A DNA stretch of 64,000 nucleotides, taken from Balneolales bacterium. GTDB taxonomy: Bacteria; Bacteroidota; Rhodothermia; Balneolales; Natronogracilivirgulaceae. The stretch lies in NCBI GenBank assembly GCA_007132495.1, contig SLOL01000124.1:1-64000 (forward strand), read 5' to 3'. The notes under the pieces are model-generated. The model ran no database searches. It was not told the DNA's origin and worked only from the letters and a program-made list of their open reading frames with translations. Each line of letters begins with the position of its first letter. The first letter of the stretch is position 1. Made by a program: the position numbers and the translations under genes. Below are positions 36,055 through 45,540 of the stretch, piece by piece.

Positions 36055-37098
36055 TTAACCTGGAAATGGTCCGGCAAAGGAGTCCAGTGTAGCGACAACT
36101 GATTTCGTCAGTTCAACGGATTGATCGATATCGCTTTTGGAGGCGGTTTCAACGGTACTGTGAACATACCGGGTGGGCACCGAAATGCACGCAACATGAG
36201 CACCAACACCTGTGAGATATTGCATCGCAGGTGTGTCCGTACCACCGGCGGTCAAAACTTCTCTCTGTAACGGTATGTTATCAGATTCTGCAATGGATTC
36301 AATATGTGATACCAGCTGTGGAGAGGATATCACACTTCCGTCCATAATCTTGACAGCAGGCCCCTTGCCCAGTTCCGTTATTTTTTTCTGAGCAGCCACA
36401 CCGGGAATATCATTAGCGATGGTAATATCCAGGGCTATCCCGATAACGGGTTTCAGACGTTCAGCCGCTACCCGGACACCCCGTAATCCAACCTCTTCCT
36501 GTACGGTAAATACGGCATGCAGGGTAATGCCGGAGGGGACTACAGCCTCCCTTATCGTCTCAATAAGTGCATATACAGAAATCCGGTTGTCGAGTGCCTT
36601 CCCGGTAACCATATCACCCATTTCTATACAGCTTCGGTCACGTACAATGGGCGTTCCGACGGGTACGAACTCTTTAACCTTGTCGACCGGAAGACCAACA
36701 TCGACAAACAAATCATCGGGTGATGGAGTTTTCTTTTTTTCCTCATCTGTGAGAACATGTGCGGGTTTGCCACCGATGACGCCGGGAAGATTCTTTTTGC
36801 CGAGTACCGTTACCCGCTGGGCAAACAGGGTTCGGGCGTCAAATCCTCCCAGGGTGTGGAAGCGAATGAAGCCCTGGTCGTCAATATATGTTGCCAGAAG
36901 TCCGATTTCGTCCATGTGCGCCGCAAACATGACACAGGTATCACCGTTTCCCCTGGTGGCAACAAGGTTACCCATGACATCGGTGGTAATACTGTCCACT
37001 CTCCCCGATAGCTCCTGTGTTATCAGGGTCCGGATCTTTTGTTCAAATCCGGGAATACCCGGGGTACCCGCTATTTTTTTGAGAAGTTTAAAATTCAT
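36055..37098 (-). CDS. M42 family metallopeptidase (glutamyl aminopeptidase-like)
   Basis: M42 enzymes are large, two-metal cytoplasmic aminopeptidases that finish peptide breakdown. The 347 residues show metal-binding [10 protein letters not shown] near 59-68, [11 protein letters not shown] near 168-178, the catalytic QEEVGLRG near 200-207, [19 protein letters not shown] near 287-294 and PTRYVHS near 309-315. The start overlaps the purQ stop by 4 bp (ATGA), so the two are translationally coupled even though their functions differ. Confidence 0.92.
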   Translation of the reverse strand: MNFKLLKKIAGTPGIPGFEQKIRTLITQELSGRVDSITTDVMGNLVATRGNGDTCVMFAAHMDEIGLLATYIDDQGFIRFHTLGGFDARTLFAQRVTVLGKKNLPGVIGGKPAHVLTDEEKKKTPSPDDLFVDVGLPVDKVKEFVPVGTPIVRDRSCIEMGDMVTGKALDNRISVYALIETIREAVVPSGITLHAVFTVQEEVGLRGVRVAAERLKPVIGIALDITIANDIPGVAAQKKITELGKGPAVKIMDGSVISSPQLVSHIESIAESDNIPLQREVLTAGGTDTPAMQYLTGVGAHVACISVPTRYVHSTVETASKSDIDQSVELTKSVVATLDSFAGPFPG

Positions 37099-37799
37099 GA
37101 ATTCACTGCATAAGACAAATTGTCAATAACGGAGTTGAATAAAAAGCGTCCGTGGTCCGAGCCCAGACGTTTTTCGACGGCCCGTTCGGGGTGAGGCATC
37201 ATCCCCACGACATTTCTGCTTTCGTTACAAATCCCGGCGATATTACCGACCGATCCATTCGGATTTGATTCTGGCGTAATATTTCCGTTTGCGTCACAAT
37301 ACCGGAATACGACCTGATTCCGGTCCAGGAGTTTTTTATACAGTTCATCATCGGCATAGTAATTACCTTCACCGTGAGCCACCGGCATACGGAGAGTTTG
37401 GGTATCAGGGACAGAACCGGTAAACGGGGTGTTCCGCGATTCGCATTTGAGATGAACGAGTTTGCAGGTAAAACGAAGTTGTTCGTTGGCCATCATGGTA
37501 CCAGGCAAAAGCCGGGCTTCCAGCAGAATTTGAAATCCGTTGCAAATACCGAGAACAGGTCCACCGCCGGAAGCAAAATCGGCGACGGCATTCATAACCG
37601 GTGAAAAGCGGGCGATAGCACCGCTTCGAAGATAATCTCCATATGAGAAACCGCCGGGGACGATAATGGCATCTACGCTTCCGATTTCGGTTTCTTTGTG
37701 CCAGATAAAGGTTGTGTCTATTCCATGTATATGTTTCAGTGCATGATATGCATCATGGTCGCAATTGGATCCTGGAAAAACTAATACTCCAAATTTCAT
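37095..37799 (-). CDS. purQ: Phosphoribosylformylglycinamidine synthase subunit PurQ
   Basis: PurQ is the glutaminase subunit of the three-part FGAM synthase (PurL, PurQ, PurS) in purine synthesis. The 234 residues start with [19 protein letters not shown]. The nucleophile elbow [12 protein letters not shown] has the catalytic cysteine near residue 87, and MPHPERAVE near 200 carries the His and Glu of the triad. PurS is encoded upstream on the same strand with repeat copy C between them. PurL is not in the window. Confidence 0.95.
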   Translation of the reverse strand: MKFGVLVFPGSNCDHDAYHALKHIHGIDTTFIWHKETEIGSVDAIIVPGGFSYGDYLRSGAIARFSPVMNAVADFASGGGPVLGICNGFQILLEARLLPGTMMANEQLRFTCKLVHLKCESRNTPFTGSVPDTQTLRMPVAHGEGNYYADDELYKKLLDRNQVVFRYCDANGNITPESNPNGSVGNIAGICNESRNVVGMMPHPERAVEKRLGSDHGRFLFNSVIDNLSYAVNS

Positions 37800-37826
37800 G
37801 TGTTTATAAATTTTGTTTCAAGCGGT

Positions 37827-37900
37827 CACATGTAATGACATGACCGTATTTAATCATACGCCTGTGTGTCCGGGCACATGCCCGGGAATGGATATATCAT
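37827..37900 (+). repeat. 74-bp intergenic inverted-repeat element, copy C
   Basis: This copy matches copy B at 63 of 74 positions without gaps. Its right arm (37884-37900) has drifted, so the outer stem is weak, but the inner hairpin CCGGGC-ACAT-GCCCGG is perfect with a different loop. It lies between purS and purQ, antisense to both. About 26 bases just upstream (37801-37826) also resemble the sequence upstream of copy D (20 of 26, counting the shared CGGTCA). Confidence 0.85.
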
Positions 37901-37924
37901 ACTATGGGAGTGTTTTGCAGGAGT

Positions 37925-38173
37925 TCAGACGTTGTCGGGAAGCCGGATTTCATAATCTTCCATAACCATGTTGGCCAGCAGTTTTTCACAAGCTTGTTCA
38001 GCTGCCCGACGGGCCTGGTCGGGGTCATTGGTATCCACATCAAGCTGTATGAATTTTCCAATTCGGACACCGGTTATATCCTTGAAGCCGAGATTTTCAA
38101 GAGCGTGATGAGAAGCTTTTCCCTTGGGATCCAGTATGGATTCGCGAAGTGTGATTACAATTTCTACCTGCAT
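37925..38173 (-). CDS. purS: Phosphoribosylformylglycinamidine synthase subunit PurS
   Basis: PurS is the small structural subunit that helps pass ammonia from PurQ to PurL. The 82 residues match the family in length and pattern: an opening beta strand (VEIVITLRESILDPKG), the central LGFKDITGVRIGKFIQLDV, and AEQACEKLLANMVMEDYEI near the end. It is followed 125 bp later by purQ. That spacing is wide for such a pair and is filled largely by repeat copy C. Confidence 0.95.
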   Translation of the reverse strand: MQVEIVITLRESILDPKGKASHHALENLGFKDITGVRIGKFIQLDVDTNDPDQARRAAEQACEKLLANMVMEDYEIRLPDNV

Positions 38174-38217
38174 GGATTGTATTTGGGTTAATAGTGGAAA
38201 ACCTAAAGGTAACGCCT

Positions 38218-39195
38218 TTAATGTTCAGCTGCCAGTTGTTCGATCCGGAGAATCAGATCTGCAAGAATCTTTTCTGTCGATTGATCCGATAAGTTGATCC
38301 ATTTGGCACCGGACCAGCGCCGGAACCAGGTCATCTGCCTGCGTGCATAACGGCGGGTATTGGTTTTGATTTTTTCCTGCATCCCGTCATAGTTCAGGGA
38401 GCCATGAATATGGGCCATGCTTTCCCGGTACCCGACGGTCTGCAGAGACTGCATATCCTCCGTGTATCCCATCCCGAGGATATGTTTAACCTCTTCAAGA
38501 AGGCCGTCCCTGAGCATAAGATCCACCCGTTGATTAATTCGCTGGTGCAGTTCATTGCGGTCACGGTAGAGACAGATTAAAAGTGTGTTGTCAGTAAGTG
38601 AAACCGGCCGGTTTTTGTGAAAGCTGCTGAATGGCTTACCGGTTTGCATCCAGACATCAAGCGCGCGATACATGCGGTGGGGGTTGAGACCGTCAAGACG
38701 GCGGGCATATTCCGGGTCCACATCCATCAGCTTGCTATGGATGGCTTCAAGTCCCTCGCTTTCCGCGATAGCGGACAATTCCCGGATGTTGGTGTCGCTT
38801 TTTGGCGGGAGTGGGTCCAGTGGGCGGATCAGGGATTCGATATAGAGGGTACTTCCCCCGACAACCAGGACAGGGACACGAAGCTGCCGTATTTCACGTC
38901 TCCAGTCTTTCGCACATGAAGCAAAATCTGCGGCGGTAAATGATTGATCGGGGTACAGCGTTGAGACGTGGTAATGCGGAATCTCCTTACGTACGGTTTC
39001 CGGCACTTTAGCCGTACCGATATTAAGATATTTGTAACACTGTCTGGAGTCAGCAGAAATAATCGGAGCCTGGAAATACCGCGCCAGTTCCAGCGACAGA
39101 TCGGTCTTGCCTGCAGCTGTCGGGCCTGTGATGATGACGGTTGGCGGTACATTTCCGGCCGGTGTCAAATTATTTTTTCTGTTCTGATGGGTCAA
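38218..39195 (-). CDS. miaA: tRNA dimethylallyltransferase
   Basis: MiaA prenylates A37 of tRNAs that read codons starting with U. The 325 residues show the P-loop GPTAAGKTDLSLELA near 25-39, the acceptor-site block ISADSRQCYKYLNIGTAKV near 46-64, VGGSTLYIESLI, and the C-terminal QTVGYRE and ARRQMTWFRRW motifs. The frame starts with a polar leader (MTHQNRKNNLTPAGN) before the P-loop; this could be slightly shorter in reality. It lies between the PorV-like gene and purS on the same strand. Confidence 0.95.
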   Translation of the reverse strand: MTHQNRKNNLTPAGNVPPTVIITGPTAAGKTDLSLELARYFQAPIISADSRQCYKYLNIGTAKVPETVRKEIPHYHVSTLYPDQSFTAADFASCAKDWRREIRQLRVPVLVVGGSTLYIESLIRPLDPLPPKSDTNIRELSAIAESEGLEAIHSKLMDVDPEYARRLDGLNPHRMYRALDVWMQTGKPFSSFHKNRPVSLTDNTLLICLYRDRNELHQRINQRVDLMLRDGLLEEVKHILGMGYTEDMQSLQTVGYRESMAHIHGSLNYDGMQEKIKTNTRRYARRQMTWFRRWSGAKWINLSDQSTEKILADLILRIEQLAAEH

Positions 39196-39233
39196 AGATG
39201 GGGAAGATGGTTACCGTAAAAATCACAAATTGG

Positions 39234-40319
39234 TTAAAGAGTAATCTGAAGGGAAATGCGGTGGGTGAAACCGAGATCGGATGCAACACCGGCGAAGCTG
39301 GTGAAGCCATAGTCGACCATAATGGCACCGATTTTTAAACCGGTGCCGAGAGTTGGTGAAACAAAGAAAGCGTTACTGTCGTCAAAATGCAGATCAGTAA
39401 CACCGGTACGAATGAAAACAAGGTCCTTGTATCCAAGTTCTGCGCCCACATGAGGTTCAAAACTAACATCTCCTGCATTCAGGTAATAGGTGCGGCGACC
39501 TTCGAATCGTATGTCGGCGTCCAAAGCCGTGGTAAGGGAGAAATCCCCGAAGTCAAATAAACGACTTCCCCCGATTTTGACGGTGGGTCTGACATATTCA
39601 TTAGTGCCTTCCGGCAGTGTTTCGGGTTTTCCGGTCTCGGGATTGATAAAATTTTTGAGTGCCTCAAGTTCATTCTCGTTGACGGACCAGAATTTCATCA
39701 TGGTTGTTATATCCATGAGATTGATACCCAGCTGATATCGTTCGCCAATCATTTGGATTCCGGCATCAAGGCTGTAGCCCCATGCATTTGCAAAAGGCCC
39801 AAGTCGTGAGTGGAGAACTTTGGCCGAAACACCCCAGCGCCAGACATCGGTGAAACGGTCGGCATAAGAGAGGAACAGCGCCATGTCCGCGGCACTGAAT
39901 TCTTTCATATAGTCGGTAGGGTTGGATTTCGGACGGTTTTGTTCGGGATCCCAGGCGTGCAGAGTGTTTTGTATGCCGTCTACACCCTGCCGAAAAAAAC
40001 TGAGTGCCACCACACCGTTGGACCCTTCAATGGGGAGGGCCAGGGCCCCATAATCGTAACCGACAATGCCGGCAAAGCGCTCGGAGTGCATATAGGCGAT
40101 CTCCCAGTTTTGAATCTCTGAAAGACCGGCGGGATTCCAATACCCGGATAGAACATCATTGGTCACGGAAGTGTATGCGCTTCCCATGCCGGGGGGTGGT
40201 GCTCCTCCACCGACAGAAAGAAAATCACCCCCATATTTCGCATTCTCAAAGCCCTGTCCGGATACAGAGCCGGTTGTCAGGAGAATCAATAAAAGCGGCA
40301 ATAGACCACGAAGAATCAT
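39234..40319 (-). CDS. PorV/UPF0164-type outer-membrane barrel protein
   Basis: A signal peptide (LLPLLLILLTTGSVSGQ) is followed by FLSVGGGAPPPGMGSAYTSVTND and then GYWNPAGLSEIQ, the opening typical of PorV, PorQ and UPF0164 proteins. The rest of the 361 residues are beta-strands, ending with FTHRISLQITL. In type 9 secretion, PorV shuttles cargo to the attachment complex. No other type 9 gene is in the window, so the link is only a possibility. It begins a minus-strand run with miaA. Confidence 0.82.
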   Translation of the reverse strand: MILRGLLPLLLILLTTGSVSGQGFENAKYGGDFLSVGGGAPPPGMGSAYTSVTNDVLSGYWNPAGLSEIQNWEIAYMHSERFAGIVGYDYGALALPIEGSNGVVALSFFRQGVDGIQNTLHAWDPEQNRPKSNPTDYMKEFSAADMALFLSYADRFTDVWRWGVSAKVLHSRLGPFANAWGYSLDAGIQMIGERYQLGINLMDITTMMKFWSVNENELEALKNFINPETGKPETLPEGTNEYVRPTVKIGGSRLFDFGDFSLTTALDADIRFEGRRTYYLNAGDVSFEPHVGAELGYKDLVFIRTGVTDLHFDDSNAFFVSPTLGTGLKIGAIMVDYGFTSFAGVASDLGFTHRISLQITL

Positions 40320-40515
40320 AGATGGTGAAAATCAGGATAGAACGCTTTCGCAAGATGAGAAAATAACGATTTATATAAATAAAAAGTCTGGATAAGATAA
40401 AAAAGGTTAGAGATTGAATCAGCGGCTACTATTTCTTAGAATAGAATCCGGATTTTTGTACTTTACGGTTTGTACCAAAGAGGATTTATCAACTTTTCAA
40501 TCATCAGGTAATTCT

Positions 40516-41631
40516 ATGAAATTCAATGTTACTAGCGGCGAGTTGGTGAGTGGTCTCTCAGCCGTTATCGGTGCGGTGCCTAGCAAGGCTACACTTCCAA
40601 TTCTGGAAACGGTTTTATTCGAGACAGAGGAGAACCGGGTAAAACTGAGCGCATCGGATCTGGAAGTGAGCATAATTGAATATGTGCAGGCAGAAGTGGA
40701 TCAGCAGGGGGGTGTAGCCATACCGGCACGCCGGCTTCTGGATACTCTAAGGCAGCTGCCGGATATTCCTGTTACGTTTGAGGTTGACGAGAAGGCCCAG
40801 GTCAGGTTCCGTACAGACAAGGGCACCTATAAGCTGGCCGGAGAGAAGTCGGAGGACTTTCCGGATATGCCGGCACTGGAAGATGGGCAGGAGATCAAAA
40901 TTGATACCGGGGGGCTCAAGGATGCCATCAAAAAGACCAGCTTTGCGGTTTCCAGTGATGATTTACGTCCGGCCATGATGGGAGTGTTTTTTGATATTGG
41001 AGAGGAGGAGAGCCGGATAGTGGCCACTGACGGTCATCGTTTGGTGCGTCTGGTTCGGAGCGATATATCCGCGTCCAGTGCCATCTCCTTTATTGTTCCG
41101 GAAAAAGCATTGACACTTGTTGCCAAAGCGCTTGACGAGGCACAGTGTGATATGGTGGTCACGGGGGATCATGTCAGTTTCCACTCCGGAAACACTATGG
41201 TCATTACCCGGCTGATCAATGAGCAATATCCCAAATATGAATCGGTTATACCGAGGGAAAATGATAAAACCCTCAAAATACATCGTGAGCAGATGCTGGC
41301 GGCTGTCAAACGGGTTTCTGTTTTTTCGAGCTCCACAACCCGGCAAATTCGTCTTCAGATGAAGCCGGACGAAATCATTGTTTCCGCCGAGGACCTGGAT
41401 ATGAGCAGTGAAGCCAAGGAGAATATCGCTTCGGAATACTCGGATGAGCCGATGGAAATCGGCTTCAATGCCCGGTATCTGATGGATGTACTCAATAATA
41501 TTGATGACCCGGAAGTGATGTTTGAGTTTTCGACACCCAACAGGGCGGGTATTGTACGACCTTCGGTTCAGGATGATGACGAAGATATGCTCATGCTCGT
41601 AATGCCTGTGATGCTTAACAGTTATAGCTGA
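40516..41631 (+). CDS. dnaN: DNA polymerase III beta subunit (sliding clamp)
   Basis: DnaN is the ring clamp that holds polymerase III on DNA. From the ATG at 40516 the protein is 371 residues and starts MKFNVTSGELVSGLSAVIGAV, the expected beginning. Three clamp domains follow (ALPILE-like KATLPILETVLFE, the KTSFAVSSDDLRPAMMGVFF linker, and the C-terminal LMLVMPVML). A frame reaching to 40414 adds nothing conserved. No dnaA or origin-like box cluster lies next to it, so this is not evidence for oriC. Confidence 0.96.
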   Translation: MKFNVTSGELVSGLSAVIGAVPSKATLPILETVLFETEENRVKLSASDLEVSIIEYVQAEVDQQGGVAIPARRLLDTLRQLPDIPVTFEVDEKAQVRFRTDKGTYKLAGEKSEDFPDMPALEDGQEIKIDTGGLKDAIKKTSFAVSSDDLRPAMMGVFFDIGEEESRIVATDGHRLVRLVRSDISASSAISFIVPEKALTLVAKALDEAQCDMVVTGDHVSFHSGNTMVITRLINEQYPKYESVIPRENDKTLKIHREQMLAAVKRVSVFSSSTTRQIRLQMKPDEIIVSAEDLDMSSEAKENIASEYSDEPMEIGFNARYLMDVLNNIDDPEVMFEFSTPNRAGIVRPSVQDDDEDMLMLVMPVMLNSYS

Positions 41632-41640
41632 TAACCGGAT

Positions 41641-42456
41641 ATGCCGGATGCTCAACGTATTATAACATTAACAACCGATTTCGGTTATCAGGACTACTAT
41701 GTCAGTGCCCTGAAAGCGGTAATCCTGCGTATTTGTCCGGAAGTGAGACTGGTGGATATTTCTCATGATCTGCCCCCCCAGGATATCATGGCCGGTGCCT
41801 GGGTGTTGAAAAACACGGCTTTTCTCTATCCACCCGAAACCATACATCTCGCCGTGATCGATCCGGGTGTTGGTGGTGAACGGCGCCCGGTTCTGGTCAA
41901 AGCCGGTGGCCACTATTTTGTGGGGCCTGATAACGGTCTCTTTTCTCTGGTAGTCGAAAGCGAGAAGGATAAAGGGGAATACCGGGTGGTGGAACTGACG
42001 AATAGCGGATACTGGAGGGAAGATGTATCATCCACCTTTCATGGAAGGGATATCTTTGCACCGGTAGCCGCTCATTTGTGCAACGGCGTCGACATGTCGA
42101 ATTTGGGCCGGGAACTCTCGGAGTTGACAACCTACCGTTGGGCCAAACCCATCTCCGACGATGAGGGTATTCAGGGGTGGATTGTTCATATTGACCGGTA
42201 TGGCAATCTTGTTACCAATATTCCGGAATCAATTATTGCAAAGCACGAGATAAAAAGCGGATTGAAAATATATGTTGGCAACACGATCCTGAAGAACATA
42301 TCGCACACTTTTTCTGAAGTATCCGATGGCGAGCCGGTAGCCATGATAGGAAGCTCCGGCATGCTCGAAATCGCCATCAACAAAGGCAATGCCGAGCAGA
42401 TGCTGGGTATAGAGAAGGGGGCGCCGGTATCGCTGGTAATTCAGAAAACCGATTGA
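41641..42456 (+). CDS. SAM hydroxide adenosyltransferase (DUF62 family)
   Basis: The family (PF01887) splits S-adenosylmethionine into adenosine and methionine using hydroxide, and is related to fluorinase and chlorinase. The 271 residues show ITLTTDFGYQDYYVSALK near 8-25, VDISHDLPPQDIMAGAWVL, VIDPGVGGERRPV near 77-89, and PDNGLFSLV. The second domain contains HIDRYGNLVTNI. The physiological role of the bacterial enzyme is unclear. It begins 9 bp after dnaN and ends 4 bp from the convergent argS stop. Confidence 0.92.
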   Translation: MPDAQRIITLTTDFGYQDYYVSALKAVILRICPEVRLVDISHDLPPQDIMAGAWVLKNTAFLYPPETIHLAVIDPGVGGERRPVLVKAGGHYFVGPDNGLFSLVVESEKDKGEYRVVELTNSGYWREDVSSTFHGRDIFAPVAAHLCNGVDMSNLGRELSELTTYRWAKPISDDEGIQGWIVHIDRYGNLVTNIPESIIAKHEIKSGLKIYVGNTILKNISHTFSEVSDGEPVAMIGSSGMLEIAINKGNAEQMLGIEKGAPVSLVIQKTD

Positions 42457-42460
42457 ATGG

Positions 42461-44095
42461 TCACATCCGGTCGGGGGCGGTAATACCGAGTATGCCCAGG
42501 CCGTTGGCCAAGACGCGTGCTGTTACGGTCAGCAGTTCGGATCGGGCAAAGGCAAGATCATCCATTTCACCGAGAATCCGGCAATCGTGATAAAATTTGT
42601 GAAATGCGGTTGCCAGATCATTCAGATAGTTGATCAATTTGTGTGGTTCACGCGATGTGGCGGTCAATTCGATAATCTCCTGAAATTCCAGAATGCGCTT
42701 GATCAAGGTGGTTTCAGAGTCGTGAGTCAGCATGCGAAAATCAGGTTCTGTTCCGTTAAAATCGTAGTTTTCCCGGACCTTGCGCATGATGCTCTGAATA
42801 CGGGCATGGGCATACTGCAGGTAGAAAACAGGGTTTTTCTCCCCCGCCTGTTTGGCTTCATTGATGTCGAATTCGAGGTGTGTTCCGGGTGCACGCATAA
42901 GAAAGAAGAAGCGGGTAACATCCGCGCCGACCTCATCCATGAGTTCATCAAGTGTCACGAAGTTGGCCTTCCGGGTGCTCATTTTGAAAGGCTTGCCGTC
43001 TTTAACGATGGTGACAAACTGATAGACCACCACATCGATTTTTTTACTGTCCAAACCGCAGGCTTTGACACCGGAAATCACGTCGGGATAGGTGGCGATA
43101 TGGTCGGCACCGAATATATCGATGACAAGATCAAACCCGCGTTCCAGTTTGTTTATGTGATAAGCGATGTCGGGGAGCCGGTAGGTCGGTTCTCCGGAGC
43201 TTTTAATTAACACCGTGTCCTTGTCCTTCCCGAACCGGGTGGTCTTGAACCAGGTGGCTCCGTCCGTTTCATAGATAAGGTCATTTTCGCGAAGCAGGGT
43301 TATGACTTTGTCAATCGACCCGTCCTCATAGAGCGTGTTTTCATTAAAAAACGAGTCCATGGAGATGTTCATGCGTTCGAGTGTCCGCTTGATATCTTCA
43401 AATATTCCATTCTCGGCCGCTTCACGGAAAACAGGAATGTGTTCTTCTCCCAGGAGCTCGTCGCCATGTTTCCGGCGAACATTTTCGGCAATTTCAGATA
43501 TATAGGCACCTTCGTACCCGCCTTCAGGAAACGAGACATCATGCCCGAGTGCCTGGAGATAACGGGTACGCACGCTTTCGGAGAGCACCCGCATCTGCCT
43601 TCCTGCATTGTTAAAGTAGTATTCCCGTTCCACCCGGGCTCCCGCCCACTCCAGGACCCTGGCCACCGTATCCCCGAGTACGGCATTTCGTCCGTGACCC
43701 ACGGTCAACGGTCCGGTCGGGTTGGCACTTACAAATTCAACCTGAATGCTTTGATTCTCGAAAATCCGGCTGCGTCCGAAGGATACTCCGGAGTGCCGGG
43801 CTTCTGCAAGGCGATCGGTCAACCAGGTATCGGAGAAGCGGAAATTGATAAAGCCGGGACCCGCCACTTCCACCGAAGTAATGTAACCCGAAGAGAGATC
43901 GATGTGATCAGCAATCTCCTGTGCAATGGTCCTCGGGTTGTTTTTCAGCGTGCGTGCAAGGGTGAGTGCCACATTGGTGGCTGCGTCACCGTGATCTGGT
44001 GATCTCGGTTTTTCGATGGTGATTTCCGGCATGTCGAGATCGGGTTGAATCTGCCGGAGTGCTTTCTCTATCTGTTTTTTCAGGTATTCTTGCAT
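42461..44095 (-). CDS. argS: Arginyl-tRNA synthetase
   Basis: ArgS charges tRNA-Arg. The 544 residues hold the N-terminal Add-1 domain (about 1-95), the class I HIGH-equivalent SANPTGPLTVGHGRNAVLGD near 123-142 (first His replaced by Thr), and the KMSKS-equivalent FKMSTRKANFVTLDEL. A C-terminal DALR anticodon domain follows (HDSETTLIKRILEFQEII to the end). It is a single-gene unit between radC and the SAM hydrolase. Confidence 0.95.
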   Translation of the reverse strand: MQEYLKKQIEKALRQIQPDLDMPEITIEKPRSPDHGDAATNVALTLARTLKNNPRTIAQEIADHIDLSSGYITSVEVAGPGFINFRFSDTWLTDRLAEARHSGVSFGRSRIFENQSIQVEFVSANPTGPLTVGHGRNAVLGDTVARVLEWAGARVEREYYFNNAGRQMRVLSESVRTRYLQALGHDVSFPEGGYEGAYISEIAENVRRKHGDELLGEEHIPVFREAAENGIFEDIKRTLERMNISMDSFFNENTLYEDGSIDKVITLLRENDLIYETDGATWFKTTRFGKDKDTVLIKSSGEPTYRLPDIAYHINKLERGFDLVIDIFGADHIATYPDVISGVKACGLDSKKIDVVVYQFVTIVKDGKPFKMSTRKANFVTLDELMDEVGADVTRFFFLMRAPGTHLEFDINEAKQAGEKNPVFYLQYAHARIQSIMRKVRENYDFNGTEPDFRMLTHDSETTLIKRILEFQEIIELTATSREPHKLINYLNDLATAFHKFYHDCRILGEMDDLAFARSELLTVTARVLANGLGILGITAPDRM

Positions 44096-44155
44096 GATCG
44101 GTCATATTTGAAATCCGGGTGCCAATATACGAGCTTTTCAGTAAGGAAGCCTCAT

Positions 44156-44887
44156 CTAACCCATGATTCCTTCCGACCTCATGCTCAGGTAATCGTACCC
44201 GGCGATTATGATGTGATCATCAATCGGGATATCGAGCATCTGGCCGGCCTGCATCAGTTTTTTGGTAATGGCAATGTCGGCCTTTGAGGCGCGCAGGTTT
44301 GCTGAAGGGTGATTATGAACAACGATAACACTGTTCGCCTCGTTCATGATGGCCTGCCGCATTACTTCGGCGGGATCCACAATAGTTGCCGTTTTACCCC
44401 CCTTGCTGATAACCTGGTGACCCATAATGGCCTTGGCGGCATTCATAAATACAACCACAAACTGTTCGGTTTGCAGATCCCGGAGGCGGGGCCCGAAATA
44501 ACCGGCAACGTCATCCGGAGTACGTAAAAAAACGGTTTTACCGTTGCCGCGGGATTGAAGCCGCCGGGAGAGTTCAAAGGCCGCTTCAAGAGTAATAGCC
44601 TTGACATCGGCAACACCCTCGATTACCCGAAGTTCTCTCCAGTTTCGGCGCACCATCTTGTGAAGACCGCCAAAGTGCTGTAACAGTTTACGGCAGGTAT
44701 CAATCACATTCATTTTACGGCTGCCGGTTCGTACAAGGATTGCGAGCAGTTCGGTATCGGTCAGGCTTTCGGCACCAAACCGGATAAAACGCTCGCGGGG
44801 CTGTTCGTCTTCCGCCAGATCCCGGACCATGGGTTTTCGTGCACCGGATCTCGACGGTTGATAGTTATCAGGGGTGGCGTTTTTCAT
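44156..44887 (-). CDS. radC: RadC/JAB-family protein
   Basis: RadC proteins carry a JAMM metalloprotease-like domain; the old DNA-repair role is doubtful. The 243 residues begin with a helix-hairpin-helix region (LLAILVRTGSRKMNVIDTCRKLL and RNWRELRVIEGVADVKA). The JAMM site is VIVVHNHPSANLRASKAD near 187-204, with the His-x-His and Asp ligands in place. It lies between GNAT and argS on the same strand, with a 75-bp gap to the first. Confidence 0.9.
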   Translation of the reverse strand: MKNATPDNYQPSRSGARKPMVRDLAEDEQPRERFIRFGAESLTDTELLAILVRTGSRKMNVIDTCRKLLQHFGGLHKMVRRNWRELRVIEGVADVKAITLEAAFELSRRLQSRGNGKTVFLRTPDDVAGYFGPRLRDLQTEQFVVVFMNAAKAIMGHQVISKGGKTATIVDPAEVMRQAIMNEANSVIVVHNHPSANLRASKADIAITKKLMQAGQMLDIPIDDHIIIAGYDYLSMRSEGIMG

Positions 44888-44962
44888 GATGTGACGTTCG
44901 TATTTGCGCTCAAATTGCTCTCAAAAACCAGACAGGTTTAAGAGCATCCGCTCCCCTGTTTC

Positions 44963-45415
44963 TTACAAAAAAGTTTTCTCCATTTTGTAATGAAGTCCGA
45001 TAGAAGGGATATGAAAGCTCCCGGAAATGACCGTAAAACCGAGTTTGGTGTAGAACGGGACGGCATTTACACGGGCGTTGCACCAGATACGAAAAACGGG
45101 ATGCCTGCTGCGAAGGTCGGATTCCACATAACTCCAGAGTGTGCTGCCCAGGTTTTGTCGCTGTAGCCGTGAATCGGTTGCCATACCTCTAAGCTGCCAG
45201 GTTGGGACGGCAGATTCGGGATTGCGGATCAAGGTAAGGCAACTTGCCGGTCGACCATGCAAAAAGGCACCGTAGTGGATCGTGGTTTTCAGTTCATCTT
45301 CCGGGAACCGGGCGGACTCCCCGGGTTTGCCTTTGCGTAATTCAGCAGCACGAAGTGATATGATCTCTTCGGTTGCAGCGATCCGGCACGTTATCATTTC
45401 AGCAATAGTATTCAT
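44963..45415 (-). CDS. GNAT family N-acetyltransferase
   Basis: The 150 residues have the GNAT fold: ITCRIAATEEIISLRAAELR at the start, a central strand WQLRGMATDSRLQRQNLGSTLWSYVE near 72-97 with the Q/R-x-x-G-x-G/S acetyl-CoA loop (RQNLGS), and FYTKLGFTVISGSFHIPSIGLHY near the end. The acceptor cannot be told; acetyl transfer to a small molecule or protein is the general activity. Confidence 0.82.
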   Translation of the reverse strand: MNTIAEMITCRIAATEEIISLRAAELRKGKPGESARFPEDELKTTIHYGAFLHGRPASCLTLIRNPESAVPTWQLRGMATDSRLQRQNLGSTLWSYVESDLRSRHPVFRIWCNARVNAVPFYTKLGFTVISGSFHIPSIGLHYKMEKTFL

Positions 45416-45540
45416 TGAAAAGCGGGCGTTGTTTGGGCGAGAGATTCAGGTTCTCGGATGAAAATCATGCCTCTGTGTGACGGGTTGCAGTCATGGCCCT
45501 TTCATCAGTTTTGCAGTCATTTTCGTGCCGGAATCAGAAT

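Noticed and set aside
40414-40515. oriC next to dnaN
   Set aside because: There is no dnaA gene and no cluster of DnaA boxes that I can see; dnaN alone does not mark an origin.
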